64,000 bases of DNA from Bacteroides sp. (lineage in GTDB: Bacteria > Bacteroidota > Bacteroidia > Bacteroidales > Bacteroidaceae), in NCBI GenBank assembly GCA_023665805.1, contig JAMPDJ010000011.1, positions 35,979-99,978 of the forward strand, given 5' to 3'. The position numbers were made by a program, and so were the translations under genes. Below are positions 54,064 to 63,947 of this stretch, in pieces (position 1 is the first letter of the stretch; each line of letters starts with the position of its first letter). A model generated the notes under the pieces. That model was not told the origin of the DNA. It did not search any database and saw nothing but the letters and a program-made list of their open reading frames with translations.

Positions 54064-54225
54064 ACTTTTATTGTGTTTTGGATATAAATGTCTGATTGTG
54101 CCGGTGGGCTTTGTCGCTTTTTTGGGGGGATAAATAGGACATCCTTTGCGGCTTCATGGTCCGGGTGCGGGATTTCTTGCGTCAAGGCCATTGCTAAAAG
54201 GAGGCTCCGTCTTACTGTCGTCGTC

Positions 54226-55455
54226 CTATTTCATGCATTCGTTTATGCGTTTTACGGCATTCTCGCAATCCCCGCGTTTGGCAAAGGCGCTGAGCCTAAC
54301 GTATCCCTCGCCTCCGGGACCGAATACAGCCCCCGGTGTGCAGATGACATTGGCACAGTAAAGCAGAGTCTCGAAGAAATCCCATGAGGATGTATTGTGC
54401 GGTATCCTTATCCAAAGGTACGGGATATGTTCTCCGCCATATATCTTCAGATCCAACTGCGACAGCACGCGCCGCATCAATCTTGCATTCTCCATGTAGT
54501 ATTCGCGCGTTTGCCTGAGTTGTTCCTTTCCTGCTTCCGAGTAAGTGGCCGCCGCAGCGCATTGTGTGACGTAGGAAACACCTCCGAACCTGATGCTTTG
54601 TCTGCGGCTCCAGAGGGCGTTCATATGTACCTTTCTGCCATCGAGGGTCTGTATGGCAAGCTCTTTCGGTATAACGGTATATCCGCATCTCAGATCGGTG
54701 AAACCGGCCGTACGTGAGAAGCACCTCAGCTCTATTGCCACCTTCTTGGCTCCTCTTATCTCGTAGATGGAATGCGGTATGTTGGGTGACTGTATGTATG
54801 CCTCGTAGGAAGCGTCAAAGAGGATAAGCGTGTTGTTCTTCAGGGCATAGTCCACCCACTTTTTCAGTTGTCCCTTGCTGTACACGGCACCGCTTGGGTT
54901 GTCGGGAGAACACAGGTACACTATGTCTATCGGATATTCCGGCGGCATGGGCGTGAAGCCGTTAGCCTCGTTGCATGTCATGTAACTGACGTTGCTCCAT
55001 CTTCCCCCGTTGAAGATGCCGGCTCTGCCCGAAATGACGTTGCTCTCTATATAGACAGGATATATAGGGTCTATGACCCCTATGGTGTTGTCTCCCCTGA
55101 GCACATCGCCAATGTTTCCTATTTCGCTTTTTACGCCGTCGCTTATGAAGATTTCGTTTGGCATGAGGTGGATTCCGCGAGTATTGAAGTCGTTCTTTAT
55201 GATGGCTTCCCTCAGGAATTCGTATCCTTGTTCCGGACCATGGCCTCCGAATGCAGACGAGTCCGCCATGTCGTCCACGGCCTTGTGCATGGCCTCCACC
55301 ACGGCAGGCGGCAGCGGGCTGTTTACGTCGTTTATGCCCATGTCCAGGAGCCTGACGTTGGGGCGTATTATCTTGAATGCGTTGATTTTCTTTGCCACGT
55401 CGGAGAAAAGGTTCTCCGATGGCAGTTCCAGAAAATACTCATTCAATAGTGCCAT
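54226..55455 (-). CDS. LL-diaminopimelate aminotransferase homologue lacking the PLP lysine
   Basis: A 409-residue fold-type I aminotransferase clearly related to DapL throughout (LFSDVAKKINAFK start; GPEQGYEFLREAIIKNDF; DPIYPVYIESNV; LFDASYEAYIQ; SYVTQCAAAATYSE). The PLP-binding motif SFSKTAGFTGxR reads CFSRTAGFTDLR. The Schiff-base Lys is Arg248 (codon CGT at 54712-54714), at least two base changes from a Lys codon. Other sites differ too (GIGDVT reads GINDVN, NPTG reads NPSG), while the Asp and Tyr that hold PLP remain. It is thus unlikely to be a normal DapL. Either it has a new role or it is inactive. It has its own promoter (55,487). Confidence 0.88.
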   Translation of the reverse strand: MALLNEYFLELPSENLFSDVAKKINAFKIIRPNVRLLDMGINDVNSPLPPAVVEAMHKAVDDMADSSAFGGHGPEQGYEFLREAIIKNDFNTRGIHLMPNEIFISDGVKSEIGNIGDVLRGDNTIGVIDPIYPVYIESNVISGRAGIFNGGRWSNVSYMTCNEANGFTPMPPEYPIDIVYLCSPDNPSGAVYSKGQLKKWVDYALKNNTLILFDASYEAYIQSPNIPHSIYEIRGAKKVAIELRCFSRTAGFTDLRCGYTVIPKELAIQTLDGRKVHMNALWSRRQSIRFGGVSYVTQCAAAATYSEAGKEQLRQTREYYMENARLMRRVLSQLDLKIYGGEHIPYLWIRIPHNTSSWDFFETLLYCANVICTPGAVFGPGGEGYVRLSAFAKRGDCENAVKRINECMK

Positions 55456-55802
55456 ATAGAGGTGTCGTTTTTGCTATTTCACGCTGCAAAGGTAGATATA
55501 ATGGCTTGAACTTGTGAAAGGTGAATGCCGGAAAATGAAGAAAAAAGCAAGCAAAAGTGCAAATAAGCTACCAAAAGTAAGGTAAAGATGCAATTTGCAA
55601 GCATATTGTATTGTTTCGATTGCGGATTGAAAGTGTCGTGTCCGTGCTTCGTGGAAATGTGTTTGCATGCAGGCCATGAACAGCAGGAAAGGCGTACCTT
55701 TGCCACGTATTTGCCGAGGGGCATAGTGCTTGCCGGCAAGCACAAAGGACATCAAATATATAATATAAGGTATATATACAGTGTTTTTACGCACGGAAAG
55801 CT
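55456..55802. promoter_or_regulatory. Divergent promoter region, dapL-like gene and purF-like gene
   Basis: No gene is seen in these 347 bases. A -7 box TACCTTTG lies at 55487-55494 on the minus strand for the dapL-like gene. A second, TACCTTTG at 55695-55702 on the plus strand, fits the purF-like gene, leaving a leader of about 95 nt. No clear -33 box is seen for either, and I see no purine riboswitch. Confidence 0.55.
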
Positions 55803-57704
55803 ATGGAGCAGTTAAAGCATGAATGTGGAGTGGCGATAGTCAGGCTGTTGAAACCGTTGGAGCATTACAGCCGTAAGTATGGGACATGGACGTGGGGCCT
55901 CGACAAACTGTATCTTCTCATGGAAAAGCAACACAACCGGGGGCAGGAGGGAGCCGGGCTGGCTTGTGTGAAGATGAATGCCATGGCAGGCGAGGAATAC
56001 ATGTTTCGTGAAAGGGCGGTGGGCACAGGGGCCATCTCCGAGATTTTCGAGTCCGTGCACAGGCATTATGCCGGCCTCGGCCGGGAACAACTTCGTGATG
56101 CGAAGTTTGCCGAGGAGACGCTTCCGTTTGCAGGAGAACTCTATATGGGGCACCTGCGCTATTCCACAACGGGACGCAACGGCCTGGACTACGTGCATCC
56201 GTTTCTTCGCCGTAGCAACTACAGGGCCAAGAACCTGGCTCTGTGCGGCAACTTCAACCTTACCAATGTGGATGAGGTCTTCTCCAGGATAACGGAGGCA
56301 GGGCAGCATCCCCGCAAGTATGCCGACACCTACATCATGCTGGAACAGGTGGGGCACAGGCTGGACCGCGAGGTGGAACGCCTGTATGAAATCTGCAAGG
56401 GAGAAGGCCTGCGTGGAGTGGACCTGACCCATGCCATAGAGCAACGCGTGGACTTGGAGAATGTACTGAAAACCTCCTCTCCGGACTGGGAAGGAGGCTA
56501 TGTCATCTGCGGAATCACCGGAAGCGGAGACTCCTTTGCCGTGCGTGACCCATGGGGCATCCGCACGGCGTTCTGGTACATGGACGACGAGGTGATGGTA
56601 CTTGCCTCGGAGCGTCCTGTGATACAGACGGTCATGAATGTCCCAGCCGGTGAAATCCGCGAACTGCAACCCGGACAGGCCATCATACAGAACAAGGCCG
56701 GAGGGATGCGCCTCGTGCAAATCAATGCCCCCCGGGAGGTGCGGCCGTGTTCCTTCGAGCGGATATATTTCTCGCGCGGAAGCGACATGGACATATATCG
56801 CGAGCGCAAGGCCCTGGGCCGGAATCTCATACCGGCCATACTCAATGCTGTGGGCCATGACATAGAGCACACCGTATTCTCGTTCATACCCAATACGGCC
56901 GAAGTGGCCTTCTATGGCATGCTGGAGGGACTGGACAACTATCTCAACAGGCTCAAGGTACGGGAAATCGAAGCTCTCGGGCATACCCCCGACAGGGATG
57001 AGCTTGAACGCATCCTGTCCATGCGCATCCGCAGCGAGAAGGTTGCCATCAAGGACATAAAGTTGCGCACCTTCATAGCCGAGGGCAACAGTCGCAACGA
57101 CCTCGCCGCCCACGTCTACGACATAACCTATGGCAGCCTGCGTCCTTACGAGGACAATCTGGTCGTCATAGACGACAGCATAGTCCGCGGCACCACACTC
57201 CACCAAAGCATCATAGGCATACTGGACCGCCTGCATCCCAGAAAGATAGTCATCGTGTCCTCGTCTCCGCAGGTGCGTTATCCCGACTATTATGGCATAG
57301 ACATGGCCAGCATGCAGCAGTTCATCGCCTTCCGTGCGGCCATGGCCTTGCTGAAGGAACGCGGAATGGAGAGCGTTGTCAGGGACACATATGACAGATG
57401 CAAGGCGCAGGAGCATCTGCCCAAGGAACGGATGCGCAATCATGTCAAGGACATCTACAGCTGTTTCTCCGACGAGGAGATTTCCGCCAAGATGGCGGAA
57501 CTGCTCACACCTGCCGGTATCCGGGCCAAGGTGGAACTCGTATATCAGACCATTGACGGACTGCATCAGGCATGTCCCGGACATACGGGAGACTGGTACT
57601 TCAGCGGCGACTATCCCAATGCCGGAGGTCTGAAGCTGCTGAACAGGGCTTTCATGGACTATGTCGAGAGCAACGCATGGGCCGCAGGCGAAGGGGCGGT
57701 GTGA
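55803..57704 (+). CDS. PurF-like amidophosphoribosyltransferase
   Basis: A 633-residue protein, longer than E. coli PurF (505). The N-terminal Ntn glutaminase starts MEQLKHECGVAIV, so Cys8 would be the nucleophile after removal of a short propeptide. HNRGQEGAGLA, LYMGHLRYSTTGRN and GNFNLTN are glutaminase landmarks. The C-terminal PRTase has the PRPP loop LVVIDDSIVRGTTLHQS near 450. About 100 extra C-terminal residues follow. The Bacteroidales form of this length lies beside carA, carB; it may serve purine synthesis or a related glutamine-dependent transfer. Confidence in the class is high, in the exact substrate moderate. Confidence 0.88.
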   Translation: MEQLKHECGVAIVRLLKPLEHYSRKYGTWTWGLDKLYLLMEKQHNRGQEGAGLACVKMNAMAGEEYMFRERAVGTGAISEIFESVHRHYAGLGREQLRDAKFAEETLPFAGELYMGHLRYSTTGRNGLDYVHPFLRRSNYRAKNLALCGNFNLTNVDEVFSRITEAGQHPRKYADTYIMLEQVGHRLDREVERLYEICKGEGLRGVDLTHAIEQRVDLENVLKTSSPDWEGGYVICGITGSGDSFAVRDPWGIRTAFWYMDDEVMVLASERPVIQTVMNVPAGEIRELQPGQAIIQNKAGGMRLVQINAPREVRPCSFERIYFSRGSDMDIYRERKALGRNLIPAILNAVGHDIEHTVFSFIPNTAEVAFYGMLEGLDNYLNRLKVREIEALGHTPDRDELERILSMRIRSEKVAIKDIKLRTFIAEGNSRNDLAAHVYDITYGSLRPYEDNLVVIDDSIVRGTTLHQSIIGILDRLHPRKIVIVSSSPQVRYPDYYGIDMASMQQFIAFRAAMALLKERGMESVVRDTYDRCKAQEHLPKERMRNHVKDIYSCFSDEEISAKMAELLTPAGIRAKVELVYQTIDGLHQACPGHTGDWYFSGDYPNAGGLKLLNRAFMDYVESNAWAAGEGAV

Positions 57705-57740
57705 CGGCAGTTACGTTCCCTGCGGAGGGGGCGGTAGGGA

Positions 57741-57828
57741 ATTCGTGAATATAAAGGCGAGTATTCGCGAATATGAGGGTGAACATTCGTGAATTCACGG
57801 ATGCATATTCGCGAATTCTCATGCTGGG
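57741..57828. repeat. Four 22-bp-spaced palindromes upstream of carA
   Basis: ATTCGTGAAT or ATTCGCGAAT occurs at 57741, 57763, 57785 and 57807, exactly every 22 bases, alternating T and C in the centre. The 12 bases between differ. The period is two helical turns, so a dimeric protein could bind all four on one face. It lies 85-170 bases upstream of the carA start. Confidence 0.8.
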
Positions 57829-57870
57829 TCATGGCGTGTACGCGCATACCTAAGCGGAATGGCACAAAAG

Positions 57871-57912
57871 AGCTTCGTCCTAACTGCACAGTAATTTTTA
57901 ATACCTACTTAG
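57871..57912 (+). repeat. Dispersed intergenic repeat R2, copy 2, abutting carA
   Basis: 42 bases that match 49176-49217 with five differences. The copy ends exactly before the carA ATG at 57913, so it supplies the carA leader or ribosome-binding region. Confidence 0.8.
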
Positions 57913-58971
57913 ATGGAAAAAATGAATAAGGCAACATTGATTCTTGATGATGGAACACGTTTCCAGGGCTATTCCTTCGGAGCACCGAGGGGAACTGCCG
58001 GCGAGGTGGTCTTCAATACGGCCATGACCGGTTATCCGGAGAGTCTCACCGACCCCTCGTATGCAGGTCAGCTCATGGTGCTCGCGTATCCGCTTGTGGG
58101 CAACTATGGGGTTCCCTCCTCAGAGTTCTGGGAAAGCGAACGAATACATGCCGAAGCCCTGATAGTGAGCGACTACAGTATGGAATATAGTCACTGGAAC
58201 GCCAGGGAAAGCCTGGGCCGGTGGCTCCGGCGCGAGCAGATACCCGCCATCACGGGCATAGACACGCGGGCCCTCACCCGGCTGCTTCGTGAGCATGGAG
58301 TGATGATGGGGCGTATAGAAATAGAAGGTGCCCCGGCCTTGCCGGCATCCTTTCCCGACTACGGCAGTGAAAACTATGTGGCAAAGGTGAGTTGCCGCGA
58401 GGTGATCCGCTACAATGAAGGGGCCGCAAAGAGGGTGGTCCTGGTGGATTGCGGAGTGAAGTCGAACATTATCCGGTGTCTGCAAGGAAGAGGCGTGGAG
58501 ATAGTGCGGGTGCCATGGGACTACGACTTCACCACATTGTCCTACGACGGCCTCTTCCTGTCCAACGGTCCCGGCAATCCCGACAATTGTCCGATGACCG
58601 TGACAAACATACGCAAGGCCATGCAGGCGGACAAGCCCATCTTCGGCATCTGCATGGGCAACCAGCTACTGGCCAAGGCGGGAGGCGCCAGGGTCTACAA
58701 GCTCAAGTACGGTCATCGCAGCCATAACCAGCCGGTGAGGCAGGTAGGCACCAACCGCTGTTTCATCACCAGCCAGAACCACGGTTATGCCGTGGACAGC
58801 GCAACCTTGTCCGGCGACTGGTCTCCGCTGTTCGAGAACATGAACGACGGTTCCAATGAGGGTATCCGCCACAACGGCAAGCCATGGTTTTCCGTCCAGT
58901 TCCATCCCGAAGCGGCGGCAGGTCCGACCGATACGCAGTTTCTCTTTGATGACTTCGTAGGCATGTTGTGA
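57913..58971 (+). CDS. carA: Carbamoyl-phosphate synthase small subunit
   Basis: A 352-residue glutaminase subunit that feeds ammonia to CarB for arginine and pyrimidine synthesis. The N-terminal CarA domain (TLILDDGTRFQGYSFG; GYPESLTDPSYAGQ) is followed by the class I GATase with Cys in FGICMGNQLLA (about 246) and His-Glu in VQFHPEA near the end. The ATG at 57913 is used; 57922 (MNKATLIL) is an alternative. carB follows after 92 bases on the same strand. Confidence 0.96.
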   Translation: MEKMNKATLILDDGTRFQGYSFGAPRGTAGEVVFNTAMTGYPESLTDPSYAGQLMVLAYPLVGNYGVPSSEFWESERIHAEALIVSDYSMEYSHWNARESLGRWLRREQIPAITGIDTRALTRLLREHGVMMGRIEIEGAPALPASFPDYGSENYVAKVSCREVIRYNEGAAKRVVLVDCGVKSNIIRCLQGRGVEIVRVPWDYDFTTLSYDGLFLSNGPGNPDNCPMTVTNIRKAMQADKPIFGICMGNQLLAKAGGARVYKLKYGHRSHNQPVRQVGTNRCFITSQNHGYAVDSATLSGDWSPLFENMNDGSNEGIRHNGKPWFSVQFHPEAAAGPTDTQFLFDDFVGML

Positions 58972-59063
58972 TACTTAGATATATTGATACTCAGCCCGAT
59001 AACCTCAAATAACAATATAAACTAATTTCCGCTACTTACTTATAACATAAAGACAAAGCCGTC

Positions 59064-62000
59064 ATGTTTCCACATACCATACAGAAAGTCCTGCTCTTGG
59101 GTTCCGGAGCCCTAAAGATAGGCGAGGCAGGAGAATTCGACTATTCCGGCAGCCAGGCCTTGAAGGCTCTCAAGGAAGAGGGCATAGAGACCGTGCTCAT
59201 CAATCCCAACATAGCCACCGTGCAGACTTCCGAGGACGTTGCCGACAAGATATATTTCCTGCCTGTGACTCCTTATTTCGTCGAACGCGTCATTGCCAGG
59301 GAACGTCCCGACGGGATACTTCTCTCATTCGGCGGGCAGACCGCCCTCAATTGTGGCGTTGAGCTGTACAAGAGCGGAGTACTTGACTGTCATGGGGTGA
59401 AAGTCCTGGGTACCCCCGTGCAGGCCGTCATGGATACCGAGGACCGCGAACTCTTTGTGCGTCGTCTGGACGAGATAGGAGTGAAGACCATCCGCAGCGA
59501 GGCCGTGGATACGGTGGAGCAGGCCCTGCTTGCCGCAGACCGCTTGGGATATCCCGTCATTGTGCGTGCCGCCTATGCCCTTGGCGGCCTGGGTTCGGGC
59601 TTTTGCGACAACGAGAGCGAACTGCGCCTCCTGTGCGAAAAGGCCTTTTCGTTCTCTCCGCAGGTGCTCATAGAGAAGAGCCTGAAGGGATGGAAGGAGA
59701 TAGAGTACGAGGTGGTGCGCGACCGCTTCGACAACTGTATCACCGTCTGCAACATGGAGAATTTCGATCCTCTTGGCATCCACACCGGCGAGTCCATTGT
59801 CATAGCGCCGTCGCAGACGTTGAGCAACAGCGAGTATCACAAGTTACGCGAGCTGGCAATCCGCATCATCCGCCACATAGGCATAGTGGGCGAATGCAAC
59901 GTGCAGTATGCCCTCGATCCCGAGTCCGAGGACTATCGCGTCATAGAGGTCAATGCGCGCCTGAGCCGTTCCTCTGCCCTCGCGTCCAAGGCCACGGGCT
60001 ATCCCTTGGCCTTCGTGGCGGCCAAGCTGGGTTTGGGCTATGGACTGTTCGACCTGAAGAATGCGGTGACCAAGTCCACGTCGGCATTCTTCGAGCCGGC
60101 CCTGGACTATGTCGTGTGCAAGATACCCCGTTGGGACCTGGGCAAGTTCCATGGCGTGGACAGGGCCCTCGGCTCCTCCATGAAGTCGGTCGGGGAGGTT
60201 ATGGCCATCGGCCGCACTTTCGAGGAGGCCATCCAGAAGGGCTTGCGCATGATAGGGCAGGGAATGCACGGATTTGTGGAGAACAAGGAACTTGTCATAG
60301 GGGATGTGGACGAGGCCTTGCGCGAACCTACCGACAAGCGCATCTTCGTCATCAGCAAGGCCATCAGTGCAGGTTATACGACGGACCGGATTCACGCCCT
60401 CACCAAGATAGACAGATGGTTCCTGTGCAAGTTGAAACAAATCGTGGATACCGACGCGCGTCTGCATGCCTGTAGCGGTCTGACGGATGTGCCTGACGAC
60501 CTTCTCCGTCTGGCCAAGCGGCAAGGCTTTTCCGACTTCCAGATAGCCCATGCCCTTGGGATGGGGGATGATGACATGGAACAGGCATCCCTCCTGGTGC
60601 GCGCCCGTCGCAAGAGCCTTGGCATAGTGCCGGTGGTGAAGCAGATAGACACCCTCGGCGGAGAGTTCCCGGCACAGACAAATTACCTGTACCTCACGTA
60701 TGGCGGAGTGGAGAACGACGTGCAAGGCCTCGGTGGCCGCTCTTCCATAGTGGTACTGGGGTCGGGTGCCTATCGCATAGGCTCGTCAGTGGAGTTCGAC
60801 TGGTGCGGAGTGCAGGCTCTCAACACCATCCGCAGTGCAGGCTACAAGGCGGTCATGATAAACTACAACCCGGAAACGGTGTCCACCGACTATGACATCT
60901 GCGACCGCCTCTATTTTGACGAACTGACATTTGAGCGCATTATGGACATCCTGGAGATAGAGTCGCCGCACGGGGTGATAGTCTCCACAGGCGGCCAGAT
61001 TCCAAACAACCATGCCCTCCGCCTGTCGCAACAAGGAGTGCGCATCCTGGGCACAAGCGCCGCTTCCATAGACAATGCGGAGGACAGGGACAAGTTCTCG
61101 GCCATGCTTGACCGTATCGGGGTGGACCAGCCGGAGTGGAGCGCGCTCACCACCATGGAAGACATCCATGCCTTTATAGGGCGTGTAGGTTTCCCCGTGC
61201 TTGTGCGTCCTTCGTACGTACTGTCCGGGGCCGCCATGAATGTGTGCAGCAATTATGACGAGCTGAACCGTTTCCTTGCCCTTGCCGCCAATGTCTCCAG
61301 GAAACATCCGGTGGTGGTAAGCCGTTTCGTGGAGCATGCCAAGGAGGTGGAAATGGATGCCGTGGCACAGGACGGAGAGATCATAGCCTATGCCATAAGT
61401 GAACACATAGAATACGCCGGCGTGCACTCGGGCGATGCCACCATACAGTTCCCTCCCCAGAAGCTGTATGTGGAGACCGTGCGCCGCATCAAGCGCATCT
61501 CCCGTGAGATAGCGCGCGAGCTTCGCATCTCGGGGCCGTTCAACATACAGTATCTGGCACGTGAGAACGACATCAAGGTGATAGAGTGCAACCTGAGGGC
61601 CTCGCGGTCGTTCCCCTTCGTGAGCAAGGTTCTCAAACTCAATTTCATAGAACTTGCCACACGTGTCATGCTCGGACAAAAGGTGGAGAAACCGGCCAAG
61701 AGCCTGTTTGACCTGGACTATGTGGGCATCAAGGCGAGCCAGTTCTCCTTCAACAGGTTGCAGAACGCCGACCCTGTCCTCGGCGTGGACATGGCTTCCA
61801 CAGGCGAGGTCGGCTGCATAGGGGAGGATACCCGGTGTGCCATTCTAAAGGCCATGTTGTCCGTGGGCTATCGCATTCCTCAAAAGGGAATACTGCTTTC
61901 CACCGGTGATGCCTGTCAGAAGGCTGAGATGCTTTCTGCGGTCCGTATGCTTGCAGCACAGGGATACAGGCTCTATGCCACCGCGGGCACTTCGGCCTTC

Positions 62001-62288
62001 CTGTCCCGGAACGGCATAGAGAACACCATGGTGTACTGGCCCAGCGATTCTCGCAAGCCGCAGGCTCTCGACCTGCTTCACGGCAAGGAAATAGACATGG
62101 TGGTGAACATTCCCAAGGACCTAACCGTGGGAGAACTGGACAACGGCTATCGCATACGTCGGGCCGCCATAGACCTGAACATTCCCCTGCTCACCAACGC
62201 CCGTCTGGCCGGAGCCTTCATCTCGGCCTTCTGTACTATCTCGGCAGACGACCTTGCCATCAAGAGCTGGGCTGAATACGGAAACTAA
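59064..62288 (+). CDS. carB: Carbamoyl-phosphate synthase large subunit
   Basis: A 1074-residue enzyme of typical length. Two homologous halves each carry a pre-ATP-grasp and ATP-grasp unit (VLLLGSGALKIGEAGEFDYS at the start; VVLGSGAYRIGSSVEFDWCG near 560). The C-terminal MGS-like allosteric domain (about 940-1074, LLSTGDACQKAEM onward) normally binds UMP/IMP or ornithine. It is the second gene of carAB and followed 29 bases later by pyrG, linking pyrimidine ring and CTP synthesis. Confidence 0.97.
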   Translation: MFPHTIQKVLLLGSGALKIGEAGEFDYSGSQALKALKEEGIETVLINPNIATVQTSEDVADKIYFLPVTPYFVERVIARERPDGILLSFGGQTALNCGVELYKSGVLDCHGVKVLGTPVQAVMDTEDRELFVRRLDEIGVKTIRSEAVDTVEQALLAADRLGYPVIVRAAYALGGLGSGFCDNESELRLLCEKAFSFSPQVLIEKSLKGWKEIEYEVVRDRFDNCITVCNMENFDPLGIHTGESIVIAPSQTLSNSEYHKLRELAIRIIRHIGIVGECNVQYALDPESEDYRVIEVNARLSRSSALASKATGYPLAFVAAKLGLGYGLFDLKNAVTKSTSAFFEPALDYVVCKIPRWDLGKFHGVDRALGSSMKSVGEVMAIGRTFEEAIQKGLRMIGQGMHGFVENKELVIGDVDEALREPTDKRIFVISKAISAGYTTDRIHALTKIDRWFLCKLKQIVDTDARLHACSGLTDVPDDLLRLAKRQGFSDFQIAHALGMGDDDMEQASLLVRARRKSLGIVPVVKQIDTLGGEFPAQTNYLYLTYGGVENDVQGLGGRSSIVVLGSGAYRIGSSVEFDWCGVQALNTIRSAGYKAVMINYNPETVSTDYDICDRLYFDELTFERIMDILEIESPHGVIVSTGGQIPNNHALRLSQQGVRILGTSAASIDNAEDRDKFSAMLDRIGVDQPEWSALTTMEDIHAFIGRVGFPVLVRPSYVLSGAAMNVCSNYDELNRFLALAANVSRKHPVVVSRFVEHAKEVEMDAVAQDGEIIAYAISEHIEYAGVHSGDATIQFPPQKLYVETVRRIKRISREIARELRISGPFNIQYLARENDIKVIECNLRASRSFPFVSKVLKLNFIELATRVMLGQKVEKPAKSLFDLDYVGIKASQFSFNRLQNADPVLGVDMASTGEVGCIGEDTRCAILKAMLSVGYRIPQKGILLSTGDACQKAEMLSAVRMLAAQGYRLYATAGTSAFLSRNGIENTMVYWPSDSRKPQALDLLHGKEIDMVVNIPKDLTVGELDNGYRIRRAAIDLNIPLLTNARLAGAFISAFCTISADDLAIKSWAEYGN

Positions 62289-62317
62289 TCATCTGATCAT
62301 TCATATATACCGATAAA

Positions 62318-63910
62318 ATGTCTCAAACCAAATACATCTTCGTCACCGGCGGAGTGGCAAGCTCGCTGGGAAAGGGTATCATTGCCGCATCCTTGGGAAC
62401 TTTGCTCCAATCCCGTGGCTACAGGATAACCATACAGAAGTTCGACCCGTATATCAATGTCGACCCGGGTACGCTCAACCCCTATGAACATGGTGAATGT
62501 TATGTTACTGCCGACGGGCAGGAAACCGATCTCGACCTTGGACACTACGAACGTTTTACCGACATTCGCACCACCAGTGCCAATAACGTTACTACGGGCA
62601 AGGTATACCGGACTGTTATCGACAGGGAACGGAGAGGCGACTACCTTGGGCATACTGTCCAGGTGGTTCCTCATGTTACAGATGAGATAAAGCGTCGTAT
62701 GTTGCAATTGGGCGGCACCGCCGATTACGACTTCGTGATAACGGAAATAGGCGGCACCGTGGGCGACATAGAAGGCTTGCCATTCTTGGAGGCCATGCGC
62801 CAGTTAAAATGGGAACTGAAGCAGGATGCCCTTCTCATACATCTTGCCTATGTGCCATACATAGCAGCGGCCGGCGAACTGAAGACCAAACCCACGCAGC
62901 ATTCCGTGAAGGAGATGCAGGGCCTGGGCCTGCAACCCGACGTGCTTGTCCTGCGTGCCGACCGTCACTTGGGACGCGGGCTCATGGACAAGGTGGCAAG
63001 TTTCTGCAACGTGGAGAAGGAATGTGTGGTGCAGAGCATAGACCTCCCAACCATATACGAGGTTCCGGTGAAGATGGCGGAGCAGAACCTCGACACCGTG
63101 ATATTGCGCAAGTTCGGCCTGGACACGTCCGGCAGTGCCGGTCTCGGAGCATGGCAGGCCTTCCTTGACCGTCGCAGCAGGGCCACCGGGGAGTTGCACA
63201 TAGCCCTGGTGGGGAAGTATGATCTCCAGGATGCATACAAGTCCATAAGGGAATGCCTTTCCCAGGCCGCGACATACAATGACCGGAAGCTGTGCATACA
63301 TTTCGTACAGAGCGAGAACATAACTCCCGAGAATGTCCAAAGGCTCTTGTCTCCGATGGACGGGGTGGTTATCTGTCCCGGTTTCGGCGACCGTGGCATA
63401 GAGGGCAAGATAACGGCAGCCTGCTATTGCCGCACGCATGACGTTCCCACGCTTGGCATCTGCCTCGGCATGCAGATGATGGTGGTGGAGTTTGCCCGTG
63501 ACGTCCTGGGCTGGACGGATGCCCACTCTCGCGAGATGGCACCGGACACCACGCATCCTGTCATAGACCTGATGGAAGACCAGATAGGTATCACACGTTT
63601 GGGAGGAACAATGCGTCTTGGGGCATATGCCTGCGAACTGGCCGGAGGGTCGCTGGCCGAGGCGGCCTATGGCAGGCACATGGTGGAGGAACGCCATAGG
63701 CACAGGTATGAGTTTGCCGAGGCATATCGCAGGCAATTCGAGCAGGCAGGCATGTCCTGTACGGGCATAAATCCCGACAGCGGCTTGGTGGAGATTGTGG
63801 AGGTGCCGGCCTGCCGGTGGTATGTGGGCACGCAGTTCCACCCCGAATATACGGGTACCGTGCTTCATCCCAGCCCGCTCTTCATGGCGTTTATCCGCAG
63901 CATGCTATAG
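62318..63910 (+). CDS. pyrG: CTP synthase
   Basis: A 530-residue enzyme converting UTP to CTP with ATP and glutamine. The N-terminal synthetase domain has FVTGGVASSLGKGIIAASLG and KFDPYINVDPGTLNPYEHGE. The C-terminal class I GATase has the Cys in LGICLGMQMMVVE (about 385) and the His-Glu pair in GTQFHPEY near the end. It starts 29 bases after carB and is probably transcribed with it. The C-terminus ends at about SML after the GATase core, which is slightly short but complete. Confidence 0.97.
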   Translation: MSQTKYIFVTGGVASSLGKGIIAASLGTLLQSRGYRITIQKFDPYINVDPGTLNPYEHGECYVTADGQETDLDLGHYERFTDIRTTSANNVTTGKVYRTVIDRERRGDYLGHTVQVVPHVTDEIKRRMLQLGGTADYDFVITEIGGTVGDIEGLPFLEAMRQLKWELKQDALLIHLAYVPYIAAAGELKTKPTQHSVKEMQGLGLQPDVLVLRADRHLGRGLMDKVASFCNVEKECVVQSIDLPTIYEVPVKMAEQNLDTVILRKFGLDTSGSAGLGAWQAFLDRRSRATGELHIALVGKYDLQDAYKSIRECLSQAATYNDRKLCIHFVQSENITPENVQRLLSPMDGVVICPGFGDRGIEGKITAACYCRTHDVPTLGICLGMQMMVVEFARDVLGWTDAHSREMAPDTTHPVIDLMEDQIGITRLGGTMRLGAYACELAGGSLAEAAYGRHMVEERHRHRYEFAEAYRRQFEQAGMSCTGINPDSGLVEIVEVPACRWYVGTQFHPEYTGTVLHPSPLFMAFIRSML

Positions 63911-63947
63911 TCCGTGCCGGTGGTGCATCGTGCCATGCCGGCATGAA

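Noticed and set aside
55812..57584. 590-codon minus-strand ORF antisense to the purF-like gene
   Set aside because: The plus strand has clear glutaminase and PRPP motifs; the antisense frame has no recognisable domain or start context.
57741..57828. CRISPR array
   Set aside because: Repeats are only 10 bases and palindromic, spacers 12 bases, four units, no cas genes.
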